A stretch of 64,000 nt of DNA from Tomocerus qinae. Its lineage: Eukaryota; Arthropoda; Collembola; Entomobryomorpha; Tomoceridae. Below, in pieces: positions 48,701-63,600 of the stretch; position 1 is the stretch's first letter, and each line of letters opens with the position of its first letter. The translations under genes and the position numbers were made by a program. The stretch spans positions 19,964,001 to 20,028,000 of the forward strand of contig CM034548.1 of assembly GCA_020055645.1 (NCBI GenBank), written 5' to 3'. The notes beneath the pieces were generated by a model that ran no database searches, was not told the DNA's origin, and worked only from the letters and a program-made list of their open reading frames with translations.

Positions 48701-51700
48701 TTCTTTCCAACTTTAATAAGTTAAGCCTTCTTCATTGTCTTTTAATGCTGAATGCAATGGCAGGAGTGTGAATATAAAAGTACACCTTGCAGTCAAATTA
48801 GATTCAATCAACAGGTTGTTCTTAAACGAGCCAAATGTAATGCACACTACTCAATAAATGTTAAATGGACAGCTCTGTAGTATTTACAGTACATACTATT
48901 AAAGAAACGTTTCGTATGTTCGTTAAACTTTCTTACTAGAACAAAGTAAAACTCTTCTGGTGCCATATATAACAATAATATTACTTTACGGAAGGATTTT
49001 ACCTATCGTTATCATCTCTCTCGTCTCCACTACACTCACTACTATATTGTAACTAATCGTAAGTCAGTGGGATTGATGTAAAGTCTTACTACTGTAGTGC
49101 GTATAGTAACAGTAGAAGTATTACTTTGTGTACAATATGCCTGAGTACGTTTACGTGAAGTCCTAAGTAAGTAGTGCATAGCAAAGGAGAATATTTATTA
49201 AAAAAGACGGAGTTCTCTTGCCAGAAGCATTAAGAAAACCAAAGGAAAGGATGCAGCAGATATTCTAGTCGTCGTGATAAGATAAGAATGTCAGCAAAAA
49301 TCACACAAATAAAGTAACGCGATGAACAATGAGTTATAACAACCATAGTTTTATGCTTTTGTGCAACGAGAATAAAATAAAATAATTCAATGCAATTACA
49401 ATGCAATGCAACACTAAATTAAATCGATCAATGCTGAACAATCCAATGCAATGACTCTTGTCCTATTATGTATTACTTTATAAGGACACCAATGTATATA
49501 TAAAGGGCAATTCATTCACTATTTTCAGAGGGGCAATGAAAGGGAACTGAAAAAGGGTTATAACGTTTTATTGTGCTGTCCCATTTGGAAAACTGCGACA
49601 AATTGCTATTTCACTTATAAGGAACCGTGAAAACCCCTCAATTTAACAGGCTCTAGTTTCCATTAATAACTATTTACAAACAGATATAATTAGAAAGGGA
49701 ATTGCTGGAATTAACTTCAGATGAGACTTGTAAAACAAACCAAGTTTAAAACGCAATTTAGTTTTATTATTATATTTTTTCAATATTTCAATATTTAAGA
49801 CTCAACTCGTAACCTTTTCAATCAATTATAATAGACTTGTAACATCCTTTTAAGGGCATTGTTTCCACAGGATTACATTTATACGACTGATAATGACCTG
49901 AAGATTATCCATCGTATTTAAAATGGTAGAACTCCTTATGGGATGTGGATATAAACCTTTCTATTGCATTTATTGTGAATTTTTAAGTTGAGATAACTTG
50001 CTACATAGTTTTGTCTTGATCATTTAAATCCCCTAGAGCCAAAGCATAAATATTTTAGTGATGTCTCATGTATGATACATATTGTGGCCTTATGCTTAGC
50101 CTACGATATTAGAAATAAAACTGTCCAACTTCATTTACATGCATAAGATGCACTCACATAACAAAGTTTTACATAGCGTAACGACTAGCTATAGAAATAC
50201 AATGCCAATAATAAGACTTTTACAATGGTTTTAGAACATTTTGCCAGGACTATAGCATGGGAGTATATAATAGCACAATAAGCCGATGTCGTGGACTGTC
50301 GTCCAATGTAACAATGATTTGGAGTGTATGACCACATTTGGTTCGTTGCCGTAGTTTTCTGATGCTTTTGAATATCCTAGTCTCGTCCTGTCTGCTCATC
50401 ATCAAGAAAATGGTTATTAGTTTTTATTAGGTAGTTGTCATTTGGTCTGTGCCACTCTCTGATATTTGCCGCATTGGAAGTTTGGATGATTTGGTTCGTT
50501 AGGGTAGGACTGGAGTTAGAATCTCTCTCTCTCTCTCTATACTGACGCTAAGTGGTACTTAATTTTCATTAAAATGTTTATATTACAGTCAGGTCATTTA
50601 CTGCTTTTTCTTCCTTCTCATGTCCGCTACTTGGGATTTATTAAAGTACAGGAGTTACTTCCAAGTATGTAATAATACTGCATGGAGACAGCAGAACTCT
50701 ATACTTACGAGAATGTACGTTGGCATTCTAAAGACAATTTAAATTACTCAGTGAGCTCAAATGAAGTTGACATGAAAAGTAAATAGGAGTAGAAAGGAAA
50801 AGGGAAAATTTTGATAACCCATTCGCAAGATAATATGTTTTGTGGTGATGATGGAATGGAAAACATGGTTTGCATTTACTCGCCTGCCTAGGTCATGAAT
50901 GAGTAAAAGTTCCAATCACAGCGTGAGTAATGTTGTCGTTGAATGTAGAATGAGAAACGAGAATCAAGTGCGGACGAGCATCACATGTACATAAAGCACA
51001 TACATAAATGCATAACCTGCATTATCATTACCTAAATACTTTTTAGAATGCCATGCTAGGCTTAAACATATGTAATGTACGCACTAAATGCAAAATGAGA
51101 TGCAATACATACACACACTTGTCTTCAGTAGCATAATAACATTTGAATAAAGCACTTTAGGAATTTCAGCAACATAACAGCATTACCATCTCCACCATAT
51201 ACTCTACATTATACTTAACAATTGAGAACTCTATAAACTCGATCCAAATAGTAGTGGTTGGTTACTAAAGTTGAAATCCAACCCATTGCGTTTCATATTT
51301 GTGTGAGTATAAGAGCATGTAACTAACCAGATAAATTAGAGAGTTTTTTCCTATTGACTCAAGTCATTAATATGAAATTACATAAAATCAATAAATATAA
51401 TGACAATGGCTGACCATCTGAATTAATGGAATTGTAGCAATTTAATTTACCACATTAGATTTTATTAGTATTTTCCAATGCTTATTTCATTATTCTATTA
51501 ACACCGATTTAAAGGGACAATTGGCTAATATTTTCGTGGATAATGAGCAATCAATAGAATGCAAAGCCTATATTTATGAATTTATTAGGATAATAGGGAT
51601 GCATATTAAATGTTTTAATGTTGGATTGCATTACTGGTGAGAGGGAACAGAAATGCACGGCAGGGATTGTAGACACAAAAGCAGAGTTAGACAAGGACTG

Positions 51701-54700
51701 ATAGTTAGAGCTAATTAATGGAAAATAGGCAATAGTGAAATGAAGCTTAAGATGAGATTTATATCGGAGAGTTTGACCTGCATTTCTTTCTATACAGGCA
51801 GCAACGTTCTTATTCTTATTAACAGTTTGGCTTGCCCTACTTACACTTGTTCTCTTGAGCTACGAAATTCTAGTGAGTCACTTTTGTGTCGTGCATCGTG
51901 CTTGTTTTAGTCAGAGCAATAATACTCTATCGACCAGTCTCTCTAGCCATGGCTTAAAGTCACTTAAGTTGTGCTATTACCTTTAAGTTGTGTATTCACA
52001 TTGGATTTTATCGTTACTGCAGTCGCCAACTTGCATACCATTAGTCAAAGTGCAACAATCAGGACTAAGTAGTGTCTAGAGAATAATACTAGTATATTTA
52101 TTGGGACATGTTATACCTGTATCTCCTATAAGTCAAAATATATATGATCTAGGCACGGATATGTTTTTATACCAATATAGATAAAATTCTTGAAATGTTT
52201 TATTGGTACCAATATTTTATTGACCACTACGAGACTATCATTTATGTTTATGAGATTTGGTTTTAAAGTATTTATCACAGAATAATAAGTACACCAGAAA
52301 ATGACTTTTACTTTGTACAAAGTGCGATATTTCAACGAGAACAATAAAAAATGATGCATCTGATGTGAAAATCTAAAAATCTCGTCCCATGCGGGTCTAG
52401 AGCGTATAGATAGGAGCGACACATTGCTTATACACCTGCAACATATGGATTATAATTCACAATAGCCAAAGAATGACCGGTGCTGCAGGACTTTGACTTG
52501 AGTATCAGAGAAGAAGAGTTTAGGTTGAGAATTAAGACTGAGACTTTGGAGGAGGCAATGTTTTGAGAATAATATATTGCTTCCATTGTTGTTGCATCTA
52601 CATACTACAACCTTAGAGCATGAAATGATGAAATATCCGAGGGAAGAATACAATATTTACAATGGATTTTAAGTGAAGAAGATACATAAGAGAGCCCCTA
52701 TAGGAATTCACGATTAGAAAAAGTCTTGGGCGGAAACGACGACCTACAAAGAAATTCGCACGTTTCTCTTTCTGCGAGGAGTAGCAATGCACTGCACTTT
52801 AGTTTGGTCACAATCACAATTATGTGATTTTCCAGTTGATCTGTCAGTCATTTTTGCAATTTTCAGTATTTGTGAACACGGATAGGTATGTGCATTTTGT
52901 GTGGAAATCGACGAAATTAAATCACACCATGTAATGGCTGGAGGCGACTATGCAATAGGTCAAGAAATGCAATTTATTATTGACTTGAAGGAACAATTAA
53001 AGTAGATTAGAAAGAAAATAATATTATTGTGTGGCTGCAATTAATTGTTTCCTTGCAATACATAATATTTTCTGCAGGAGGTAGTTCCTTGTGAGTACTA
53101 ACATGGATCTATAATATAGTACAGTCTCCTACTACCTACTACATAGCTCGAGGCATGTACATCATAATCATAACAATGCAATCGGTCCAACGACTTCAGT
53201 GCATGACAATATTATAAATTCTCACAAATAATTACATTAGTACCTTGATGAATGAACAAAGTGGTAAATGGCAAACTCCTTAAATTGAATTTGTGCATAA
53301 CATTCCTATTATAGTAGATGATGATGAAAAATGATGAGGGATGTTTGTGTAACATACAATAAAGACTACTATACTGGTCCGATAGTGCATCTTTCTCTAT
53401 ATGTACATGCAGCAGAAAATAAGAGAACGTTGTCCACTTGGTATTTGTGGTGAAGTGAAGAGCGTTGCTATTTGAATAGATTTTGCGAGGGCTATTAACA
53501 AGAGATCGCAACCTCAAAGCTAAGGTAGTACGTAGGAAGAAACAGAAAGGATAATTTTGGCAGATCCTTAGTTACTCACTTACGTAAGGGTCATGAAATG
53601 CGGTGGACAGTGAAGATACGTATCTGAGAAATAGTGAAGGACACCACGATGAAGAGAACTCATTCAATTCAAAAGTCTGCCTTCTGCCTGTAGGTACTTG
53701 CGAGAGGAAACGCTCCTGCGATGTTATATATTATATCATGTAGAATGTATTATTGTCTGTTACTGCTGGTTAATTGCATTGCATGCGAATGCGACTGTTT
53801 CAGCGAGTTGACTTGCCATTTTGCTCACATAGGATTTTTACAATTACTTATTTGCTAGAGAAGTGAGGAGACCACACCACATAGATAGGCTCTGGCCTTG
53901 CTCACTTGGAAATTTCGAGGCTGATGGCCTAAATGGTTCTCTTTCTGCTCTGATCTACTACTACATACAACAACCACAAGAAATTGCGTGGGCCGCTCAC
54001 AAAAATGCAATTCTATCTTTGTCTTTCCGTATGTGCGGGTTAGGCCAGTTTAGTAGCGAGGAGACACCTCCAATTCTTTGCCAATTTGAGTTTGTCGACA
54101 GCATCAGCTCAGTCAACCTTTCCTTCTATATTTAGGCAGTGCTATTTGATATGTCTCAATACTACTGGGTAGCCATTTACGTCTGAGTACCTGCATCCAC
54201 CGTTTATACACAAATATCCGTAGATCTCATAGCCTCACCTTTCAATCTTGAATGGACCTCGTCTTGCTGGCCCAGATATTGACATTCAATGGGATCAACC
54301 TGGAACGCGTGGGCGTTTAGCTGACTAACTTATGGGCACCCCTCCTCTTTCTATATTTATGATATTATTAACATGTACTTGCCATTAACACAATGCACGT
54401 AGAGTAAACAGTCTCAGATTTCTGTATTTGCGTTAGAATGGTTAGTGCATGTTCTCCAGCCATATAATTATTTCCTACAAGTTGCTTTTATAGCTCTATG
54501 TTTCCATTATGGGTATACCAATGCAAACAACATCACAATCGATAGAATACAAGTACAAAGTGTTGCAGATCAATCACAAATTAGATAATTTTTTAACACT
54601 GCTATGTAATTGCAGTAAACATACGATAGAGACAGGGTCAGCTATGTACAAATGTGAGGTTTCCCTGTAATAAACTGAAAATGAGTTTGATTAGCAGACA

Positions 54701-57425
54701 AGTAACTCCTTTCTGTACATAGTCAACTGCTAGCTTTGCACGGATCTCACAAAAAACAACACCTACTCCAATATTACTCATCGTTAGTAATTGTTTCTTC
54801 AATAGTATCTTGTGAAAAAATTTCCTCGATACATACGTAATTGTTATGCGGTTTGATGAGTTGTTTTCAAACTGCCTACTTACTGCTATGGAGTAAAGTA
54901 CAGATATCCACACTCACACTACAGTGTGTGTCTGATGATGTATTACACAATTGTTAGAACACCTATCATTTTGCATAGAGTCAAATTGTAGAGGAAGGGC
55001 ATATTACTTTCGGAAAAAAATTGATAAGATACATGTGCTGAGTCCCGCATTGTTTCCCGATCCCGATTCAATAGTTTATCGCCCTCGCCTCACTTACAGT
55101 GATAAAAACTGTATTCATTCTTCTCCTCAGAGATGTGAGTTACACGAGACTAGTATTCAACTTTGAATACTTTATTCTTTTGCTACACCTTAAGGATAAT
55201 AATTGTATTAGCTGCCTACTTAGTTATAATTTTCAGAAATAATTTCTAGTATTCTATATATTTCTGCATAGCCCACGCAGGTACGACGGAGAAGAGCAAA
55301 TTAATTGAAGATTGGTAACTAACAATCAGCTGGTGTGCATGAGACAGATTTGCCGACTTGTTAAGACCCTGTACTATTGCAATTGTCTAGAATAATACCC
55401 AGATGAGGTGAAATGGGTGGATATTATTATAGCATGCATTACTGCCAATTGCTAGCATCTTTTATTTAGTTACCCATGTTTGTTGTTTTTTATTCCAAGC
55501 CTCATTTCTGCTCTAATGTTTCTGTCTTTCTTTGTAATTTATTTAAGTGCAATTTCATCTAGATTCCTGTACATCCTTATCTTCTATAGACATACATGTC
55601 TATGCATAGGTAGGCACTGAACTAATTTGCATTCAAGTCGCATATAAATTGCCACTGCAATGCAATGTGATTGCCAAATTAACGTAGCTCAGAATAGTTT
55701 TATATGGCTTCTTTTCTTATCATTCATTTACTATTTACGAACGAGTGGAATAGTCTTACTAAATAAGCTGTATATAGTTTGTTATCACGAAGTAAGCAGA
55801 AACGCAAAGGTAGAAGTATAGCGCAGTGGTTTCTGCAGTTTTTTATAATTCTCATCTCATCACCAGAACAGCCATGAAGCTTAGTTTTTGTATCTCCGTC
55901 GGATTATGCTATACATAGTTGTATAAAATGGAATGAAAGGAAGCTGACTTAAGTTGATTGATAATGATAAGTCATGAGGGAAGGTGTACCTTACTGCGTA
56001 TAGACTAAATTTCTGTGAACAAAAGACCCGAGCGAGCAGACCACAGGACGTTTACTTAGGTATTTAAAACACAGTGACTTTGACTTGGCTAAAACTGTGA
56101 GAATGACGGAGAGCGTAACGAAATCGAAACAAAAATACTAATTCAAGTCTTGCAGACAGACACATACGTATTAACAATGAGTCTTGTATTTAACTAACGT
56201 TCTTCTATCAATGGGTCTAACCATGCTTAAGAGCTACCTGTTTACATCTGACAATGCAACTGAATGAGTTAGAGTGTCATTATGTGTGGTTATGCATTTA
56301 TATATACAGAGTATGTATGTAGAATGTTACAGGAGATAAGACAGACAGATTGAAAACGAAAAGAGACACAGATGCAACAGGTTGTTTATTTTTTGTGGAC
56401 TAACTGCGACTGTTTTGGTATGGTAGTAGTTGTAGTAAATAGTTAATATGTATCATAATGGAGTGTTGAGTTTTATTATTATGAGTATGTACTTGCAATG
56501 CATATAAGATATTTATGTCGTTAGTTTGTTTGATGTGATAAGTCAGAGTGAGGCAGGGTGGAGAATTTAGCATTGTAGTAAAAGGGTGTGGATACTTTTA
56601 AGACGACAGTTTTTTGCTGTTACGTATTTGTTTGCAATGCATTAAAGGCACAGGCTGTCTGTCTGACTGAGCTGAACATAGAGATATGGGGCACATCGAC
56701 TTTTTTAAGGTTACATGTAGCAGGTAGGTGTATAGATAGATCAAAAGTAGAGAATAAGGCTGCGGGATGAAGGACGACTGCACGAATAACAGTTTAAGAT
56801 TCACCCACACATTGATTCCTAAATAATGACAAAAGGTCAATCATACTTATCCAAGTCAGTAGTATATAGTAGTAAATATGACATTCTTCAGATCTGTACT
56901 ACAACTCCTGCTCAATCATAGATCTGCGTCACATTCAATTACTCGTAGTAATGACAATAGTGCATTTTTAAATTAACGTGCAAGAATAAATCCGTAGAGA
57001 CAATTCTTTCTTTTTTGCGTGTGTAGGATGCTATTACATTTGCATTACATCACTCCGTTTTATTTCCTGCCCATCATTAGCAATCCTCTCATTCATGTAT
57101 TATTACATTCATATACACTCTATTATTTATGCCTAATCTCCAACTAGTCATTGTAACGTTGCGTAAAGCGTCAACCGTGAATCATAATCACAATACAATA
57201 GTGGAGCTAATGTGAATGTCAAATCTCGACGTTTCTGATAGACGATGCCCCTGTGTAGAATTATGTGGGTTTCCTCCTTAGTCTAGAGATTAAAATAGTA
57301 AGTACAAATAAGAGCAGTCATAACTCATACTCTAATCTCTGAAACATTAAGGACCTTTCTCATGGCAAATGCTACAGTTTTGATTATTATTTGATGACTA
57401 ATGACCCTTTTCTTCCCCTTCTTAG
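36766..57425. other. Gene-poor tract, possible long intron
   Basis: More than 20 kb without a recognisable exon, RNA gene or terminal-repeat element. It contains short AT-rich words (AATAATATTAT, TACTACTAC), recurring GCAATGCAATG words (for example 49385-49450) and blocks of alternating G or C strand skew. Open frames up to 117 codons (44561-44914) lack motifs. If the exon at 57426 is joined to an upstream promoter near 36.5 kb, this is its first intron. A signal-peptide exon is expected somewhere here but was not found. Confidence 0.45.
50522..50538 (+). repeat. (TC)n microsatellite, about 8 units
   Basis: Uninterrupted TC dinucleotides over 17 bases in otherwise non-repetitive sequence. 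Confidence 0.85.
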
Positions 57426-57621
57426 ATTTATGCTCAAAAGAAGACTGCTGCAGGACTGAAGCGAGAGATATTTTTTCTCAATCTCGAAGATGGGTACTTC
57501 GGGTGTCAAGTCAATGAATCTATAGACGTCCTTCAGCTCTTCGAGCTGTCAAAACTTTGCGATGGAGCGCCCCAATGTTTCATGGCATCTGATGAGCTTC
57601 ACAAAGAATTAAAATGCACAG
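57426..57621 (+). CDS. dpy: LDLa-like exon, probably N-terminal region of a dumpy-type giant apical ECM protein
   Basis: A 65-codon exon with a clean pyrimidine-rich acceptor (CCCCTTCTTAG) and donor (CACAG/GTAAAA), starting in phase 0 and ending in phase 1. It reads IYAQKKTAAGLKREIFFLNL, then EDGYFGCQVNESIDVLQLFE, LSKLCDGAPQCFMASDELHK, ELKCT. Residues 27-64 hold Cys27, Cys45, Cys51 and Cys64 with CDG (45-47) and SDE (55-57), the signature of a divergent LDL-receptor class A module. From memory, insect Dumpy N-termini carry an almost identical DGYFGCQVNE...LFELSKLCDG segment just before the long EGF array. Dumpy is a very large membrane-anchored EGF/ZP protein that links epidermis to cuticle, and its gene has very long introns. 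The upstream signal-peptide exon and downstream EGF exons were not found in the window. A coding exon is near certain; the gene name is less so. Confidence 0.65.
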
Positions 57622-60600
57622 GTAAAAATTTGTTATTTACTAATTAATATTTCACTATAAAGCCACAGTTTTACTACATACATACATAAATACATGTCAC
57701 GCGTATGCATTTGTGTTTTCAAGTACACCTGTAATCAGCAATGCAGTTTTGACACGTCTACCCAAAAAGTTGAACTTGGTCTTGGTTACTTGTGTGCGTA
57801 TCTTAAACCTGCGTTTGTTTGTAAAATGTTTATGCACGCACTTATGGCTAAGGTCTTGAACATTTCCATACATTTACACGTGCTAGCCAATGGAATACAA
57901 ATAATAATTACTAGAAACAAAGTAAAACGTTGTAGTAACATGTAATTTAGCTGTACGGATACAATCATTCTGATGGCTTGGCATTGAGTTTGATTTCAGT
58001 GCATTATCTCTGCCCCTACAATATTTACTGTTTAATAATCAATGTTTGTCTACACTATACACTTGATTGTAATTGTATTTGATATTAAACTGAAAAGAAG
58101 AGTAGTCTAACGAAATTTGCATAAGTGTTGCAAGTCCTCTGCAATTAATTTTTATATAGAGGCTGGACCTGTTTCCTATGATTATTTAACTATTGTGCTT
58201 GCAGCAAATACACTTTGTACATTTTATAGTGTAACTATTATGTTTTATTTGTGTAGACATATAGACACTCCTTACCGTTTTTTTCTATCGTTGTTTTGAT
58301 ATCAATTTAAGGGAGGGCTAAATGCACTGGAATTTTTCGTTAATAAACCACTTAGGTACCATTAGCATTGAAAACCTTTTCACAATGACGACAGATTGGT
58401 GGCAGGGCTAGTGGGAATATCATGAAGTTTCCCGTTTTGGTTCAAGGAAGAATCCAAATCGGCATCTGGGAATTACATACGCGTAGAACTACAATAGAAA
58501 TAACGAGAATATCACATTACATAGTCTTTACATGTGTCGAAGGGAAAAAATCACTATCGGTTTAGGTTTTGTTGGGTGAGAAACATTTAAATTGGCAAAC
58601 ATTTCCTTACAGAAATGCATGAGCTTCATAAATTGACGATTAACATTCACAAAATCAGTGTCAGACTAGAAAACATTTGTTTTATAGTGAACCACCTAAA
58701 CAAGTACGACATATTTGGTGCTGAATGTCTGGTCATAATAATGATGCCCTTTATAAAAGAGTGTGTAAGAAATCCCATAGGAATCGTTAGCATTTTTAGC
58801 AAAGAGCAGTAACCTACTAATGAATGTTATTCACAGAGATCTTATTTCTATAACGAGACTCAACAATATAAAGTGTATAAGCGAGACAAATGTATAATTT
58901 ACTTATTATAATTTAAACAATTGGACAGGTACCTACCATGTCTCATCTAGTAGTAGTGCAATAATAAAGTTAGCGTGAATATTTTGTAATAATACAAAGA
59001 TAGCTAAGTCGTGCAAATAAATATTCAGTTTTCATACGAATAAGTAATAGAAACAGAGATTGATTGTCTTCAATTATCTGATATTGCTCTGTATAAATAT
59101 AATAATAATATGGAAGCTCATGTAAAGGTAGTGAATAATAGGAAGCATTTATCACCTGCTATAACTACTGTATAACTAAATAAGTCTATAATCTTATGGC
59201 TCACGTAATCATTCACGTTTTTCTGTAATGTGCTTATGAACAGAAAACGTTACATTAATTTTTACTGTTTTACACAACAGGGATTTCTAAAACATGTTGC
59301 ATTCTAATTCCGAGCTCATTTGTCTAACAATAAATAAGACGATCTTTGCTAACAAACTTTGCAAACTTGAAGGGCAACTGTCTTGAACATCTTCTTAGGA
59401 GGCCTTCTTCCAACCGTACCCAACTCACGTCCAGATCATGACGAAATCTGTAGTAATGAATATTTACATCTACTCTTGCAATATGCAATTAACTCTTCAC
59501 AGGACGCTTATGTTACAACTACAACAACTCATTATAGCAGTCACAGGCGTATCGTAGATAGATCACGGATATTTTCTTTTTTCAAAATCCTATCCTAGAA
59601 CAAACAAACTTTATCAAATATCTAGTTTTTTAAAAAGACAATTTAAAATGCAAAATGTTTTTTTACCATTTAAACTTTTGAACTTTTAAATGTTAATTGA
59701 ACCTGTGTGATTAGAGTAACTAGTAATTATTGACCATATAAAGAGTAAAGTATTTAGGACAAATGCAACGCCTTTTGTACTGTGCTAGTTAATAGGTAGT
59801 AGTAGCATGTATTACCTCATGCAGTCTACTTGAGATTTCTTTTCCCAAGACCCATAGTTACATTAATTTAGAAAGTAATCCAAAATTAGACTACATTTTT
59901 AAACTGTCCAAATAAATATCCTTCTTCTGACAACTTGGTGGGTATAATTGTGAAAAAATTAGCAAGCTTGGAAATAAGACAAATAAGTAGGTATATATTT
60001 TTTGTGATTATGTAAAGTAATTTAATAGCGTGGCTCGCTTTGATCATTGAAAGCCCATTATGGTTGACGAATGCAATGAACTGCATGGAAGGCTAAACAA
60101 TTATAAGCAATTTATCAAAGCATAAAAAATAAGTAGGTATATCAAGTAATAGCGTGAATAGATGAAAGAATGTTCTCCAGTGTGGATTACTGCACGAAAT
60201 TTGACGGAGATGATAATGAAGTAGCATTTCGGTTAGTAATATTGAGTAAATTGCTATCCGGTATTATGATGTGATATGAGTGCAGCTGTGGAGCATAGTA
60301 TTAATGATATTACTTTGTTTTAGTACATCATACACAGGATATGTAACAAGTGTATGGAACATAGTATTAGAGTGAAGTGAGAAGATCTGTTCATTGTTTT
60401 TCCAGGTAAACTGAAGGCAAGGCAGGGCAGGTAAAGTGTTAGTGCAACTCATAGTAATTGCCATTGTGAGTCAGACAGGAGAATCAAACGAAAAGCAAAA
60501 AAGTTATTTACGTAGACTGTAGCATTAGATATGTAGGTAATAAATATATATAGTGCAGGTTTCTATGCTTGGGATTTGCACTAGTTTTTCATTGTATTGT

Positions 60601-63600
60601 TCTATGTAAGTGTTACGTAGCAAGTGACTTCAACGAGCTACTCATCTGCAGTTTAAGCAGAGGTAAAGAATGCAGAAGTAAAGTACCTGTGCAGATATAA
60701 TGAAGTGAGTGTATTGTATTACTCTAACAAGCAGCTCTAGTACTATAGCAGTAGAGAAGAGAGCAAAGTAGATTCTAGAGGATATTTTGCAAGCACGATG
60801 ATTGAGGATGCAGATGTAAGAAAAACATAATTTGCAAGGACCTTACTAAGAATTCGTGCATGGATAACTCCAACGTGGATGGATAACAAACTTGCCAGGA
60901 TTCTTTTTAACTTACGTATGTAGATTTAGATATGAGCCGAGTCATCTACTATATGAACTATATTGTATTGTGCCGTCGGGAAACCCTACACTTTTTTGTC
61001 ACTCAGATTTTATTAGTAATAACGTACAATGATTATTATCTTACAATGTACTTAAGCCTGTGTTTCTCTAAATATCTTGAGGTTTTCATTACTAAGATCT
61101 TCAGGAATTTCAAACAAAATTACTTATTATACGTCCCCGAAAAAAGAATAAAAAAATGCACCAAAATAGCCATGAGTGAATAATAATAATATAGCTACCT
61201 ATTGGCCCAGTCCTCACTCTTTTACCTCACAAAATTAAGTGGGTATGTGTAAATGCTCGTCCTAAGATGGACAGGAAGGTTACGTTTAGGTAACTACATA
61301 TTATTAAATTTATTTTACACTGCATCCGTAAATTATCTTAGGATGAAGTTTACCTTTAGAAAGTTCGTAGGCCTTAGTCCATTGTGCTGATGCTCAACTA
61401 CAAAATTATAGCACTACTCAAGTGTCCGTAATATTATTATTTTTGATGTAGGTATTCGGTATCAGATAACACATCATCCTATCATGTTTCTTTTAACTTA
61501 TTTCCACAATGTAGGTAATCGACACACACCAACATGATTACTGCTGTCTTAAATTAACGGATGGGACTAGACTACCATCATCGTGTACAGAAAGCTATAT
61601 AATTGTAACATAATACTACATACATATATACTGTAGGATTAAATGCATTGCAATTGAAACGAAAATGGAATATTATTATGTAATGCTGATGTTGGTGAGC
61701 AAAGTTAAAACATAAATGGTATACCTGGAATAGAGATAAGGAAACTAATTGGGGAAGAGGCTAGAAAATTACATTTTTAGGTTTTACCTGTTTATTACCT
61801 TCCTCACTCTTTATTCATATGATATTTGATATATCATGTATTATAATTCTCCTACCCATGCCACTTATATACAGCTCAACAAAAGGTATCTTAGATTACC
61901 GTATTTTGCACAATAGTATCCCTGGGAATGTTTCCTAACAATATTTTCAAGGTAGCCAAATTTAAGCCATTCTAGTAGTGCCCTTCATTTTGAGACTATA
62001 TTTAATATTTGGCTTTCAAACCAAGTTAAATAAATTATACAAGGAAATATTCTGTTTTCATTAATGATTGCCAATTTCCCTATTTTATTAGGATTTTACT
62101 TCAGTGCTCCATTTTATAGACAAAATCGCAAAATATGGTACAGGTGTGTAGTTGCATGTAAGGAGATTAAATTGTGGTGCAATCATAGTTTATTTTTGTA
62201 TTGTATAACATTCTATACGAGATAAACCAACCTTAAATATGAAAGTGTATTATACATTTGTATGTAAAATGCAGAGTATTGTAATAAATGTATTTTTGTA
62301 TAAAGAGTTTTCTGTAGCAAAGAGTAGTAGACTGAGATACAGTATCTTCAGCAAGTGAGACAGCTGAGGAGGGTATGTAATTTACCTCGTGAGGATCAGG
62401 CAGGGTGGAAGGAAAGGCTTGGTTTTGTTGTCTTCAACCGCGAACCACACCACAATCTACTGTAATGTATTTATGATGTTCCTAGCATTAAGTGTAATGT
62501 GTACATACAAACGAGTGCTAATGTTTGTTCCATCTAAACATCCTCATAGTATAGGGTAAAAGAGATCCTTTCTTGTAGAAACCTTGCATTGCATGATGAT
62601 ATGATGCAAAATGCCCTGTTGCTTCTCTCCTGACTCTTTAGCTTTAGCAACAAATGTAATGATGGTACATGGCTATAAGGATGAGATAAGCTGACGATGA
62701 GACGAGAGGGAAAGTAATGTGTATTTCTATTGCTATTGGATGGCATACATTATTGAACAGTCGAGACAAGATACCGTAGGAGTTTAGTACCGTCTACTAT
62801 CAAGACAAAGTTAATCTATGTAAATGATATCTATAGCTAAGGATTTGTAAGTATAATTCATTCCGTCTCCGTCTGGTTTCTACTGGTCTTTGTCTTATAA
62901 CTTTTAAAAGTGTATCTCTTGTAGTAGTATTAGGGTTAGTTGCATATAGCAGGAGAATGTATTGGAAATTGTATTTTACTAGTAGGTTCACAAGGATTCA
63001 TTTCCACATAAAGCACAAGACTAGTTTGCTCAGGTAGGCAAGACTTCACAGTAGGTATTAAATTCTAATTGTCTTGTGAGTGTTTACGCGAGTGATGTTA
63101 CATATTACGTTATGTATTGTAGCTGTAGGTAGGAATTATAATAATATTGAGCCAAGTAAGTAGTTTGGTAGGTATAGACAACAACACACATTAAGATTAA
63201 AGCATAGGGTAGGTACACAACGTGAAACCTGTATTTCATTGTATTGCAAGTGTTAATATGTATATTCTCCATCCGACTCCATGTAAAAATCCTAGTTTCA
63301 TAGGCATTATGTGGTGTGTGAACATTTCTTTGTCGATTGATAGAGAATGCCAAGCTAAAGACTAGTCTCGACTCTCATTACCTGTGCACAGCACACTTAG
63401 TATACAATATCTTAGGAATTAAGGGAAGAGCCTCGATATGCATTTACTATGTACCTGCATATTTACTATCTGTTTATCAGGAACTATTATATTGTATGCG
63501 TTTATTGTATAGCTTTATATGTCTATGCACATCCTAGGTACATATATTTTAGTATTAGTAAACACAAATGTATATAATATGTCCTTATGTATACATACAT

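Noticed and set aside
59390-59520. Exon-like stretch after TTCTTAG with phase compatible with the 57621 donor (GGLLPTVPNSRPDHDEICSN...).
   Set aside because: It lacks the cysteine-rich EGF pattern expected next in dumpy, and the downstream donor is weak.
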